Shown here piece by piece: positions 17,389 through 25,463 of a stretch of 35,956 bases of DNA; within the stretch, counting starts at the first letter, position 1, and each line of letters begins with the position of its first letter. The position numbers and the translations under genes were made by a program. Origin of the DNA: Chara braunii (taxonomy: Eukaryota; Streptophyta; Charophyceae; Charales; Characeae); assembly GCA_003427395.1 (NCBI GenBank), contig BFEA01000022.1, positions 1,870,551 through 1,906,506 on the forward strand, read 5' to 3'. The notes under the pieces are model-generated. The model was given only the letters and a program-made list of their open reading frames with translations. It searched no databases and had not been told where the DNA came from.

Positions 17389-18021
17389 TCAAGTCTGGGC
17401 AAGCTTGTCCTCGAGACGTTGGACGTAGATCGAGCGAGGAGTGGCAGGAGGAAGAGTGGGGGAAGTGGACGCACGAGCGGCGCGGGGCATCCCAGAAGGG
17501 GGAGAGCCAGGTGGCGCTGCGGTCGTGCGAAAGGGAGGGAGAAGCGGGGCACCGAGAAAAGTTGTGACCATGGTAGCGGGTTGTGATTCCGTGGCCGTAG
17601 TGACCGGAATCTGGGCGGGTGCACCCGTAGATTGAGGGAGGGCCTGACTCGTGGTGGCCGTCGAGCTAGGGGCGTGGACGGTCACCAAGATGGCCGGTTC
17701 GGGGGCAGCGGAGGAGGAAACTCCACCATGGCCACCCCGTCGGAGGACTGGGGACCTGGACTGGGAGTCAGGAGACGAGAGAGAGTCAGGAGATGAAGGA
17801 CAGGCAGCGTCCTGGATTTGCCGCATGCCGTCGGCAAGGGTCGCCACTTGCGCCTGTAAGGGCGCGAGGGTCACGAGTTGTGCCTGAATGGGTGCGAGGA
17901 GGGAGGTGATGAGGGTGTGCAGATCCCCCCGGGGCTGATGGCCCTGGTCCGTCGGCACGGGTGTGGAGCCCGGTGCCATGGTCGTCGCCACGTCGGTGGC
18001 GTGTGACACACCCTCGGCCAT
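17389..18021 (-). CDS. gag: Element D gag, N-terminal part
   Basis: The N-terminal 210 codons of gag D, starting at an ATG (MAEGVSHATD). A leucine-rich heptad stretch at about residues 33-70 (LHTLITSLLAPIQAQLVTL) suggests a coiled coil for multimerisation. The rest is Pro/Ser/Thr/Ala-rich and low in complexity. The segment ends in a second helix (YVQRLEDKLAQ) at a TGA. The intervening piece 17161-17388 continues the frame. No homology beyond composition and position supports it, but the common frame with the capsid domain makes it part of gag. Confidence 0.75.
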   Translation of the reverse strand: MAEGVSHATDVATTMAPGSTPVPTDQGHQPRGDLHTLITSLLAPIQAQLVTLAPLQAQVATLADGMRQIQDAACPSSPDSLSSPDSQSRSPVLRRGGHGGVSSSAAPEPAILVTVHAPSSTATTSQALPQSTGAPAQIPVTTATESQPATMVTTFLGAPLLPPFRTTAAPPGSPPSGMPRAARASTSPTLPPATPRSIYVQRLEDKLAQT

Positions 18022-18208
18022 GGGGAGGTGACGGGCCGGACTGGAGGGGGCCAGAGGAGGTCCGCGTGAGCGGAAGGCGTAGGGGGGGATCCGCGGTAGG
18101 AAGCGGCGGACGGCGCTAGCAAGGCTAGCGCGGGCGCCGTCAAAGGTGGAGGGGTGGTTCGGGTCCAGGGTGCCCGAATAGGACGGGGAAGTAGGGGGCT
18201 TTGAAGAA

Positions 18209-18245
18209 CCCTAAACCCTATAAAACCCCTAAGAAAACCCTAACC
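18209..18245. repeat. Degenerate plant-type telomere-like repeats
   Basis: CCCTAAA, CCCTATAAAA, CCCCTAAG and CCCTAACC follow each other; CCCTAAA is the plant telomere unit. The stretch is short, so it may be a telo-box-like regulatory motif rather than a telomere remnant. Confidence 0.6.
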
Positions 18246-18289
18246 GGAGTTTGAGTGGTTAGGGTAGTTTCGGTGACCTAATCAAGAAA

Positions 18290-19340
18290 ATTAAATAGCA
18301 AGCCTGGAGGGGGAGGAGGGAGGGAAATAAATAAACAGTGAAATTTCGAGAGAAGAGAAAAATAAAATAAAATAATCATAATAATTAAAAAAATAAGTAA
18401 ACAAGATGTGAAGAGAAAAATAATATTTATTTTTTTGGAATATTCGGCAGCATTTCCCTACCCCCCATGGGATCAAGAATGTGCCAAGGGAAAAAAGAGA
18501 CCAAGATAAGCAAACTAAGTTTCAAAGTGTCGCAAATGAAAAATTTCAGAAAATAAATAAAGGAATAATAAATAAATAGATAAAAAAATAGATAAATAAA
18601 TAAATAAAGAAATAAATAGAGGAGGGGATGACGAAAAATGAAATGTTGGATTTTTCAAAAATTTCGGCAGCATTTCGTTACCCCCATGGGGTCGAAGTGT
18701 GTCGTCAAGAAGAAAGGCAAAGTAAAGTGGGAAAATTTCGGCAGCACTTCGTTAACCCCACGGGGTCAAAATGTGTGCCGAAAGCAAGAAGGACGAACTC
18801 CTAATCAGATTTAAGGATGCCGCAAGGAAATTCAAATTTTCAGAATAAGTAAAGAAATAAAAAAATAGAAATCAGAAAATGAGAAAAGAAGGTGGGGAAG
18901 AAAATAATTCAATTTTTTTTTGAAAAAAAGAGAAAAGATAAATAAAAAGAAAGATAGAAAGAAGAAGAACATAAAAAATTCGAAGTAGGGGAGGAGGGGA
19001 ATGAAAAGTGAAGGAGAAAAGAGAGAAATAGGTCGGAGAGAGAAAAAGATGGAAGTGGGAGGTAAGGGGATGATGTGGTGGTAGTTGAGGGAGAGGAGGG
19101 TGAGAGAATGGGAGAGAGAGGGATGGGGAAAGGTGGAGAGGGATCAAGAAGCAAAGAGAAAAGGAGGAAAGAAAGAAAATAAATGAAGAAAAGAGAGTAA
19201 AAGAGTGGGTGGTGGGAGAAAAGGTGGGGTGGGGAAGGTAAAAAGAGGAGGGAAAAGAGGCAGTGGAAGGTGGGGGAAGGAGAAGGGGTGAGTAAGAGGA
19301 GAGAGGAGAGGTAGGGAAGGTGGGTTAGTAGAGAGAGGGG
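18290..19340. repeat. Purine-rich low-complexity block with AAAT microsatellites
   Basis: The plus strand is almost all A and G. (AAAT)n and AAATAAATAG runs lie around 18540-18620, and GGA/GGGAGA-rich sequence at 18990-19340. The minus strand of element D is therefore a polypyrimidine tract of about 1 kb in its leader. Confidence 0.8.
18441..18780. repeat. Three dispersed copies of a ~45-bp TTCGGCAGCATTTC module
   Basis: Copies lie at about 18441-18490, 18661-18706 and 18734-18780. Each has TTCGGCAGCA(T/C)TTC, then C/G(T)TA, then CCCC(A/C)TGGG(G/A)TC, then a GTGTG(C/T)CG-type end. The CCCCATGGGG part is a palindrome. They stand out as GC-rich islands in A-rich sequence. Confidence 0.8.
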
Positions 19341-19351
19341 AGAGAGAGATG

Positions 19352-19388
19352 ATACCTTGCCCTTGGTGTCTCCAAGGGCACAAGGTAT
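19352..19388. other. 15-bp-stem hairpin in leader D
   Basis: ATACCTTG plus CCCTTGG pairs with CCAAGGG plus CAAGGTAT around a 5-base loop, with a 2-base bulge. It is a strong RNA or DNA structure at the edge of the purine block. Confidence 0.8.
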
Positions 19389-19682
19389 ACCAAGACGAGG
19401 AGGGTTTTGGCCTTCACTGCAGCAGCGAACTGGAGGAGGAAGGGGGGGCTGAGATCTTGATCAGCCCCTACCAGCAGATCCAGGGTGTGCTATGTGAGCA
19501 GACGCTCACCACAGTAGAGCAGCCCCTGAAACAGGGGGTCTTCAAGTCCACAGCAAGATGCCACGTGGCACTGCAGGTGGCCACATGCACAGGCGGCCGC
19601 AGCCACGGGGCGGGGGGGCAAATAGCAGCCCGGTCGTTGCTGCCCTGCTGGCCGCTGCTCGCTGCTCGTCGGGGGGGGGGAG

Positions 19683-19690
19683 TATAAATA
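19683..19690 (+). promoter_or_regulatory. TATA-like box on the strand opposite to element D
   Basis: TATAAATA follows a run of nine or ten G and precedes a small inverted repeat (ACGGCAC ... GTGCCGT). It points along the plus strand, against the element. The match to the TATA consensus is strong, but function is unproven. Confidence 0.35.
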
Positions 19691-19740
19691 GCCAACACGG
19701 CACCTCTTCAACACGAGTGTGCCGTACTACAAGGCCACGC

Positions 19741-19816
19741 ACACACTGTGGCGAGTGTGTTATGAGGGTGGCTACTCACGCGCATAGCCCAACAGATGCC
19801 TGGGTTCAAACCCCGG
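19741..19816 (+). other. tRNA-like relic with B-box
   Basis: GGTTCAAACC at 19803-19812 matches an RNA polymerase III B-box. A 5-bp T-arm (CTGGG / CCCGG with a TTCAAAC loop) can be drawn at 19800-19816. Upstream, ACACACT pairs with AGTGTGT (19741-19760) around a segment resembling an A-box. No proper acceptor stem or anticodon arm closes, so it is a relic or tRNA-derived piece, not a tRNA gene. Confidence 0.35.
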
Positions 19817-19983
19817 CGGCAGCAAGATCCCGGATCTTGATAATATAAAGTCGGGGGCGGGATGGGGCGGGGCAGCGTGGGCACGTGGTGCGACGACCTT
19901 GGCCTTGGCGCTTGCGCGCGCGCGTCGTGACGGCAGTTCCCTTTTCGCCACGTGTTGCTCTGCTGCTCCCCTCTGTTTTCGTC

Positions 19984-20024
19984 GAAAACAGCAGAAAATC
20001 CCGTTGTCGGGATTTGCTGTTTTC
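19984..20024. other. Strong hairpin just downstream of the element D PBS
   Basis: GAAAACAGCA(GA)AAATCCCG pairs with CGGGATTTGCTGTTTTC around a 4-base loop (TTGT), with a small bulge. It begins about 40 bases into the leader from the PBS, where dimerisation or packaging signals sit in retroelements. Confidence 0.85.
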
Positions 20025-20065
20025 CCGTATGTGCGGTGTGGCGGGTGGGAGCGGGAACCGTTCCC

Positions 20066-20078
20066 ACTCCGATACCAA
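20066..20078 (-). other. Primer-binding site of element D
   Basis: On the minus strand TTGGTATCGGAGT abuts the CA end of the 5' LTR with no gap. It has the same core as the PBS of elements B and C. Confidence 0.88.
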
Positions 20079-20386
20079 TGTGGTTGACCCACCAGGGGTG
20101 GTGCTCCCCCAGAGATAGAGATGGAGATGGAGGAAGAAGGGGAGCGAGATGGCACAGCGCAGCTCCTACGCCAGACTCCAACGCACGTACTCCAAACTGT
20201 GCGAATGCAGAATGATGAGAAAAACAGACAACTGCTGGGGTATACCCCAACGGACTGACGGGACTGGACTGGACTGGCTGGTACCGACAGAGGTACCGGC
20301 CTGGACTGGACTGCCCCGAGTACAACACATGCCTGTGAGAACAGGCCAAGGGGCTGGTCTCACAGGCCAACCAGAGGTCCGCTACA
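20079..20386 (-). repeat. 5' LTR of element D
   Basis: A 308-bp partner of 10479-10786, with TG...CA ends in both. The outer border meets GCGGC (20387-20391), the second target duplication, and directly beyond it the RNase H codons of element C resume. Confidence 0.95.
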
Positions 20387-20754
20387 GCGGCCCACCTAGT
20401 CAACTTAGGTGTCATACGGGCCTGCGTTTTAAGCCAGCGAAGTGTCTCATGATCTTAGTACAGTATGAAGTGGCGTCCTAAGGGATAGTGTCGCCAATGA
20501 TCCAGAGCTTTTCGAAGAGCAAACAATTCCCTCTCATATGTAGAAGCGTCGACCTTCTCATTAGGCAATTGTCGGGACATAAACTCCACAGGCCTGTATC
20601 CATTCCCATCGTCCTGTTGGAGTACAACGCCTATCTCGTACTGACTGGCGTCGGTTGTGACGACAAAGGGCAAAGAAGGGTCTGCAACCTTCAAAACCGG
20701 ATAATTGATTAGACATTTCTTTAGACGCTTGAACGAAGCCGTACAATCTGAGTC
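20387..20754 (-). pseudogene. pol: Element C RNase H, right of insertion D
   Basis: RNase H would degrade the RNA template. It shows the start TTDASQYEIG, then VEFMSRQL, then YERELFALRKALDHWRHYPLG. A TAA (20455-20457) comes next, then DHETLRWL and a KLTRW stretch that runs into the D LTR. The reading frame resumes at 10478 in the correct phase once D and one 5-bp duplicate are ignored. A TGA at 20755-20757, where Trp is expected, separates it from RT. There is no insertion in the RNase H loop here, in contrast to elements D and E. Confidence 0.88.
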
Positions 20755-21486
20755 TCACTTCCATATCGTTTCTTTCTTTAGCAATTTGTGAAGGGGAGCA
20801 GCAATTATCGTGAAGTGTCTAACGAACTTCCGATAATAGTTGGCTAGCCCAAGGAACGACCGCAACTCAGTCAAAGCGCGGGGGTTAGGCCAATCGCGAA
20901 TTGCTGCAATCTTTGCGTCTTCCGGTTTGATTCCATCACCATCAAGCACATGCCCTAAATATAAAACCTGGCGCTTAGCCCATTCACACTTCTTGGGGTT
21001 CAATTTCAGCTTTGCCTCACGCAATTTATTTAACACAAGTCGAAGGTGCTCACAATGTTCTTTCAAATCTTTACTAAAAATCAAAATATCATCGAGATAT
21101 ATTACGACAATTTTATCAAACCATTCACGAAAATGTTCGTTCATAGTTCTTTGGAGAGTTGCAGGGGCATTTGTAACACCAAAAGGCAACACAATGAACT
21201 CATAGTGCCCATACCTTGTTCGAAAGGCAGTCTTGTATTGGTCTTCTGGTTCTACCTCAATCTGAGGGTAGCCAGACTTCAAATCAATCTTAGTGAAGTA
21301 CTTGCTACCCTGCACTCTATCCAACAAATCGTTTATTATCGGCAATGGCTCAACATTCTTAACTGTTATATCGTTCAATCTTCTATAATCTATGCACATG
21401 CGGACCCCGCCATCTTTCTTTGATACAAAAAGTACTGGCGCACCATAAGGCGAGGAGCTGGGCCTTATCCATCCCTTTTCCAGCAT
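20755..21486 (-). CDS. pol: Element C reverse transcriptase core
   Basis: A 243-codon segment with the RT signature blocks: [60 protein letters not shown], catalytic YLDD at 21099-21088, [14 protein letters not shown], and [15 protein letters not shown]. It is in frame with the segment at 21514-21699 (which includes GPIYRMSPKE) across a TAA at 21514-21516. It ends at a TGA that probably replaces Trp. Apart from these stops, no frameshift is seen within RT. Confidence 0.92.
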   Translation of the reverse strand: MLEKGWIRPSSSPYGAPVLFVSKKDGGVRMCIDYRRLNDITVKNVEPLPIINDLLDRVQGSKYFTKIDLKSGYPQIEVEPEDQYKTAFRTRYGHYEFIVLPFGVTNAPATLQRTMNEHFREWFDKIVVIYLDDILIFSKDLKEHCEHLRLVLNKLREAKLKLNPKKCEWAKRQVLYLGHVLDGDGIKPEDAKIAAIRDWPNPRALTELRSFLGLANYYRKFVRHFTIIAAPLHKLLKKETIWK

Positions 21487-21513
21487 TTCATCAAGTTGGG
21501 TTCGCAGCTCGTC

Positions 21514-21699
21514 TTATTCTTTGGGTGACATTCGGTATATAGGCCCCTTAGGAATCTGACTTCCTGGTACAATCTCAATGCGATGTTTGATAGGTATCTC
21601 AATTACACCGCTTGGGGCCTCTGCCACATCTGCGAGTTCTTTTAGAATCTTTTCAACCTCTGGGGGTTTGAACTCTTCTTTAGCTTCACCCTCCTTCAC
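21514..21699 (-). pseudogene. pol: Element C RT N-terminal segment
   Basis: Minus-strand codons (VEKILKELADV, IPIKHRIEIVPGSQIPKGPI, YRMSPKE) are the usual lead-in of Ty3/Gypsy RT, in the same frame as the RT core. They stop at a TAA at 21514-21516. This is part of the same broken pol. Confidence 0.85.
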
Positions 21700-21772
21700 T
21701 GGCGTACATATGCAACAAAAACTTGATCATATAAGTTATACTTTTTCACATGGCGGGCGAACGCGGGGGCAC

Positions 21773-22326
21773 TCATACAACAATGAGCCAAGTTGTTGTC
21801 CTTACCAGACTCATGGAATAGGCGGATTTTTTTTTTCCACCCTGCGGACTTGGGAGCCAACACTCATGATCCCTTAACTTTATATCCGCTTTTGCAACTT
21901 CCCCCCAATCCATGCCTAAAAAAATATCAAATGGGAGATTATCTTCCATCAAGAGAGTCAGAGAGTGGAGAACGCGTTCCACCTTCTCCTCTGCTTCGAG
22001 CCGGAAGTATATCTGAACCCTTCAACATATCTATCCATCACAGTTATAGTACTATTAGCTAGCTTACTCATTACGGGCTCATCTAACTGTTTAACCTTTA
22101 GCCCGAGTCGCAACTTTTGCAATCCTTTCTTACTGATATAGATGCGCGTTGACCCACTGTCAATCATTCCTCCAACGCTTTCTTTATTTATATCTGGATC
22201 TGCAATTATTAACTGTCCTTTTTGTTTCTTCATTTCAGTCCAGGCTTGGTGACGAGCGGCCAACTCATCACCCATGCCAGCAAGGGATCCACCTAAAGAG
22301 GTACACACACTTCTACCTATGGACAA
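21773..22326 (-). pseudogene. pol: Element C aspartic protease
   Basis: The protease would mature Gag-Pol. The catalytic D-S-G lies in MIDSGSTRIYISK, with Asp at 22161-22159. It is followed by the strands LRLGLKVKQLDEP and STITVMDRYVEGF, and in another frame by the second half, FDIFLGMDWGEVAKADI. One frameshift near 21970 breaks the domain, and a region of about 75 bases before RT is unclear. The active-site triplet is intact. Confidence 0.8.
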
Positions 22327-22353
22327 TGTACTAGGTAGGGACTGTCTGTCTTT

Positions 22354-22880
22354 TCAATTTCTGCCTGAGGAACCTTCGAATGGGAGGATGTCTTTCTGTT
22401 TACATCCGAAGTTCCGGTAGAGGCAACTGAAACCTCTACTGGTTGTTCCCTTTTGGTTGTTTGTAGTCGGGACAGAAAGGAACGATGTGGTTGGGGTCAC
22501 CACATTTGAGGCATTGATCGACGACCTTTCTATCTTGCCAAACTTTCTTTGTAATCCCCAGTTTCTTCCAAGGCTCCCCTTCGGGCAAACCTGGATGGGG
22601 TGGATATGGTTTGTTCCATGTACCATACCATGCGCCTCTTCCTCTTCCCCAGGTAGAATGCGAACTACGACCACCTTGCGAGGGACCATTGCCCCTTCCA
22701 CCCACGTAGTAGCTACCTTCGCCACCACCCCTCTGGGTACTGGGTCCTCTTCCACCACGTCCGCGGCCTCCTCTTCCTCGGCCACGTCCTCTTCCTTGTC
22801 GCCCTCCCCCACGGGCTGCAACGGCCGCGTAGTCCCCGTCCTGAACTCTCGTGCCGTTGGGTCTTCCCTCCAGACCATAA
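22354..22880 (-). pseudogene. gag: Element C gag nucleocapsid: RGG-rich region and CCHC knuckle
   Basis: The correct frame is not the longest one here. It reads an Arg/Gly-rich tract at about 22660-22840 (GRQGRGRGRG, GGRGRGG), then the PPHPGLPEGEPWKKLG and VWQDRK segment. A canonical CX2CX4HX4C knuckle (CLKCGDPNHIVPFC) lies at 22513-22472. RGG tracts and knuckles bind RNA. The knuckle and its lead-in align with those of element A. A frameshift near 22880 separates it from the capsid segment. Confidence 0.82.
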
Positions 22881-22881
22881 T

Positions 22882-23814
22882 CTATCTGGTCATAGGAGAG
22901 AGTCTCGACACCTCCTTCTTCAAAAGTAAGAAGGAGATTGTCTTTCCTAGGTATGTTCCTTGAGATAGTGCGGTTTTTCCATTTCTTACCCGCTTACAGA
23001 TCTTTCCAGTAATAGCTTCGACTAAGAAGCCAGCATGATCTATAGCAATCTTGCTGAACTTCTCGTATGTCATCCCCTCTTCCTTTGTGCGAGGATAAAG
23101 CTGAGTACGGAAAGGGTCGGGTAGTGCCCTAGCGAAGTTATTGAGGATCTGAGTAGGAGTAAGACTATGTTCAACGCATTGTAAGAGTTCATTCATCGTT
23201 GCTTTGAGTGCAAATGCACTCTTCCATTTCCGATCTGCAATATTTAAGATCAACATTTTTGTTCGGTGAGCCAGATTTTTATCTTCAAATCGTTTTCTAA
23301 CAGCCTTAAAGAAGTCTTCGATTCTTGTTTGCTGTGAATATTCGATCATAGTCTGGCAATTAGCTTCTTTTTGCAACGATATGGCGAAGCTCATCGCATC
23401 GCCGGCCATACATGAAGTGGCCATCAAGACCCTGTCCCAATACGGGATGCGTTGTCCGTATACATATGATTCCACAACATCAATCCAATGTAAAACACTC
23501 CTCTCCTTTTTGTCGGTGTAGGTCCACGACACTTTAATTTTTCTTATATCTCCACTGTCTTCTCGCAACACTCCCTTTCCTTTATTGTCACCATCTCCCC
23601 CATCTCCGTCTCCATCTCCTCCTCTGCCGCCGCTGCCACGAATTATCTTTTCAATCACGGCGGGAGTAAAGGTTTGGTTGATGTGATCATTTAATTTCTG
23701 AATATATGATTGTATATACTGATCAACATCTTTGGCGGACTTTTGCAGGAAGGTGTTCCAGACTCCCTCAAACTCATATTGGTGGGTTTCAACTTTTTGC
23801 AACATTCTGTTCAT
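22882..23814 (-). CDS. gag: Element C gag, capsid segment
   Basis: A 310-codon segment. The first 60 residues continue a coiled coil (MNRMLQKVETHQYEFEGVW). A Gly/Asp-rich linker (GGRGGDGDGDGGDGDNKG) leads to the capsid domain: IKVSWTYTDKKERSVLHWID, RVLMATSCMAGDAMSFAIS, IEDFFKAVRKRFEDKN, KWKSAFALKATMNELLQ, NNFARALPDPFRTQL and MTYEKFSKIAIDHAGF. The same blocks, diverged, appear in element A. The true start is upstream at about 24445 and the segment is joined to it through broken codons. Confidence 0.85.
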   Translation of the reverse strand: MNRMLQKVETHQYEFEGVWNTFLQKSAKDVDQYIQSYIQKLNDHINQTFTPAVIEKIIRGSGGRGGDGDGDGGDGDNKGKGVLREDSGDIRKIKVSWTYTDKKERSVLHWIDVVESYVYGQRIPYWDRVLMATSCMAGDAMSFAISLQKEANCQTMIEYSQQTRIEDFFKAVRKRFEDKNLAHRTKMLILNIADRKWKSAFALKATMNELLQCVEHSLTPTQILNNFARALPDPFRTQLYPRTKEEGMTYEKFSKIAIDHAGFLVEAITGKICKRVRNGKTALSQGTYLGKTISFLLLKKEVSRLSPMTR

Positions 23815-24445
23815 TGCTTCTAGCTCTTGCTTTGTATGCAGAACTGTTTCTGTCGAGAGGGCTAGTTTTTCTTCTGTTGCAGCTTGTTTATCTTTTTGGT
23901 CCTGCAGTTCTTTTTGTAACCTTGCACCCTACGCTTGCAGTCTTTTCCTTTCGTCAAGCTCTTGTCGTTTCGCTGCTAACATTTTGATATGCAGTTCCGC
24001 ACGTTTTTCCTCTAGCAAGAGTTCTTTTTCCCTTTGATCTTTAATGGATGCCAGTTTCGCAACTAACACCTCTTTCCTCATTTATTTCTTCAATTCGATC
24101 GCTGGAACATGCATATTGATCATACCAATCCAGCGGTTTGACTTGGAGTCCTCCACCTGTCTGGCTAGTTTCTCCCCTTTCTGCTCATCGCTTGATGAGC
24201 CTGTCATCAGCAGGTTCATCTTCTTCCTCTATTGTCTGTAATTCGTCTTTCAACTCCTTTTCTAACTTTTTTTTCATTTCCCTCTTCATTCTTTCTTTGT
24301 CCATCCACACTTTCTTCTTTATTTCTTCTTCTTTTTGTCTTTTTCTTTCTTCTTTCTCTTTCTTCTTTTCGGCCAGGCGACGATCTAGTTCAGCCTGCTC
24401 TGCAGCCGAGGGCCCAGGCTTTGCAGTGCCAGATCTCAGCATCAT
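23815..24445 (-). pseudogene. gag: Element C gag, N-terminal coiled coil
   Basis: I choose the ATG at 24445 (MMLRSGTAKPGP) because the codons upstream look like leader. A long Lys/Glu/Arg-rich helix follows (AEKKKEKEERKRQKEEE ... KELKDELQ). The frame breaks near 24185, and stops occur near 24081 (TAA) and 23931 (TAG). Helical sequence continues (LLLEEKRAELHIKMLAAKRQ, LQKELQDQKDKQAATEEKL) up to the segment at 23814. This is a charged coiled coil for Gag multimerisation, now disrupted. Confidence 0.72.
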
Positions 24446-25449
24446 CCGAGAGGTACATGTCCTTTCGAAGCCCAGGGGAAAGAAAAGTCTGAACAAGGGG
24501 CCCATCAAAACGGAGAGGGCCAACAACCCTTGCATAGGGTAGTCGTCCATGATGGAACACAACACATGTACCCCTTCGCTGGTCCCACCAGGTAAGACCA
24601 CCACTAATTATCGTTGATCTAATCTAGCGTGGATGGATTTTTTTTATTTATTTATCAAACTCCGGGTATCGCTGCTTCAGAAATGACGAATTTAAGAACT
24701 TTTAAAACTTTAATATACAATAGGAGTTTTTTTTTTTTTTCCTTGCTTGCTATCTGTCTTCAATTTCAATACGCTTGGATTTCTTCTGACACTTGTCTTG
24801 ACTATGTCTGGTTTTGGTTTCCTTTCCTTTATCTTCTTTCTATTTTACTAATATGTTTGGCCTTCTGCGCTGGTATGGTCTGGAGTTCCTACAGATTCGG
24901 ACATGCTGGATAGTACCTCAGTACAAATCAAATTCGTCCAGATCACTTATGCCTTAGATTGGTTTTGCATCTGACGTGGCAGTCTACCACAATTCCCTAC
25001 CTTAGCCCTATCTTTCACTACTTCCTACCAGCACAGACGCCAGACCAGATGTCATGAAGATGGGGCCAGATGACTCTCTGACTGGACCCTCTCTACTACC
25101 CTGACGACCAGACTGTATACCAGGTGACTCGACCAGACAGCAGCAGCAGCGACCACCAGAGAGGAAGGGAGAAGAAGGTACACAACACAAAACTCCACAA
25201 GCAGCCAGGTAAGGGGTAGGAGATTCTTCTCTTCTTTGTAGCTGTCGAAGTAGACTCCACGATCGCTCCAATTCGCTCCACGCGCAGGTAACAATCTCCT
25301 CCTTAGGCCCTTCCTCTTCGGCTTACTTCCCCCTCCTATTCCAAACCACCTCTCTTCTCACACTTTCACCATAGCCAGCATCTTCAAGCCAGCATATCTT
25401 CCTCGCCGGCCTTACTCATGCCAGCACTTCAGCGAGCACAACAAGTTCT
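24446..25449 (-). other. Leader of element C
   Basis: About 1 kb between the PBS and gag with no supported frame. Short T-rich runs occur at 24638-24660 and 24727-24741, and CAGACCAGA-type words recur around 25030-25150. Confidence 0.6.
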
Positions 25450-25463
25450 GCTCCGATACCAAA
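25450..25463 (-). other. Primer-binding site of element C
   Basis: On the minus strand TTTGGTATCGGAGC begins one base after the CA end of the LTR (TTCCTTGCA). It shares the TTGGTATCGGAG core with elements B and D. Confidence 0.85.

Larger units (their letters stand above)
18022..20065 (-). other. Long structured leader of element D
   Basis: About 2 kb between the PBS and gag, without a supported gene. Reading down from the PBS it holds a strong hairpin (19984-20024), a tRNA-like B-box segment (about 19741-19816), a plus-strand TATA-like box (19683-19690), a second hairpin (19352-19388), a purine-rich block (about 18290-19340) with three copies of a 45-bp module, and a telomere-like stretch (18209-18245). 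Long Pro/Ser/Leu frames on the minus strand in the purine block are composition artefacts. Confidence 0.7.
10479..20386 (-). mobile_element. Element D: complete nested chromovirus-type Ty3/Gypsy retrotransposon
   Basis: A 9908-bp element on the minus strand with two LTRs of exactly 308 bp, a PBS next to the 5' LTR, a leader of about 2 kb, gag, pol (protease, RT, RNase H, integrase, chromodomain) and a 3' untranslated stretch of about 820 bp. By hand the LTRs differ at about 21 of 308 positions with no indel (about 93% identity, 15 transitions). Target duplications and the interrupted RNase H of element C define both ends. Gag and pol each keep essentially one frame but hold five in-frame stops in total. 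Confidence 0.95.

Noticed and set aside
18872-19383. Long Pro/Ser/Leu/Phe-rich frames on the minus strand.
   Set aside because: They are open only because the strand is polypyrimidine; no domain or codon bias supports them.
19741-19830. A functional tRNA gene.
   Set aside because: A T-arm and B-box are present, but acceptor and anticodon stems do not close, so I list it only as a relic.
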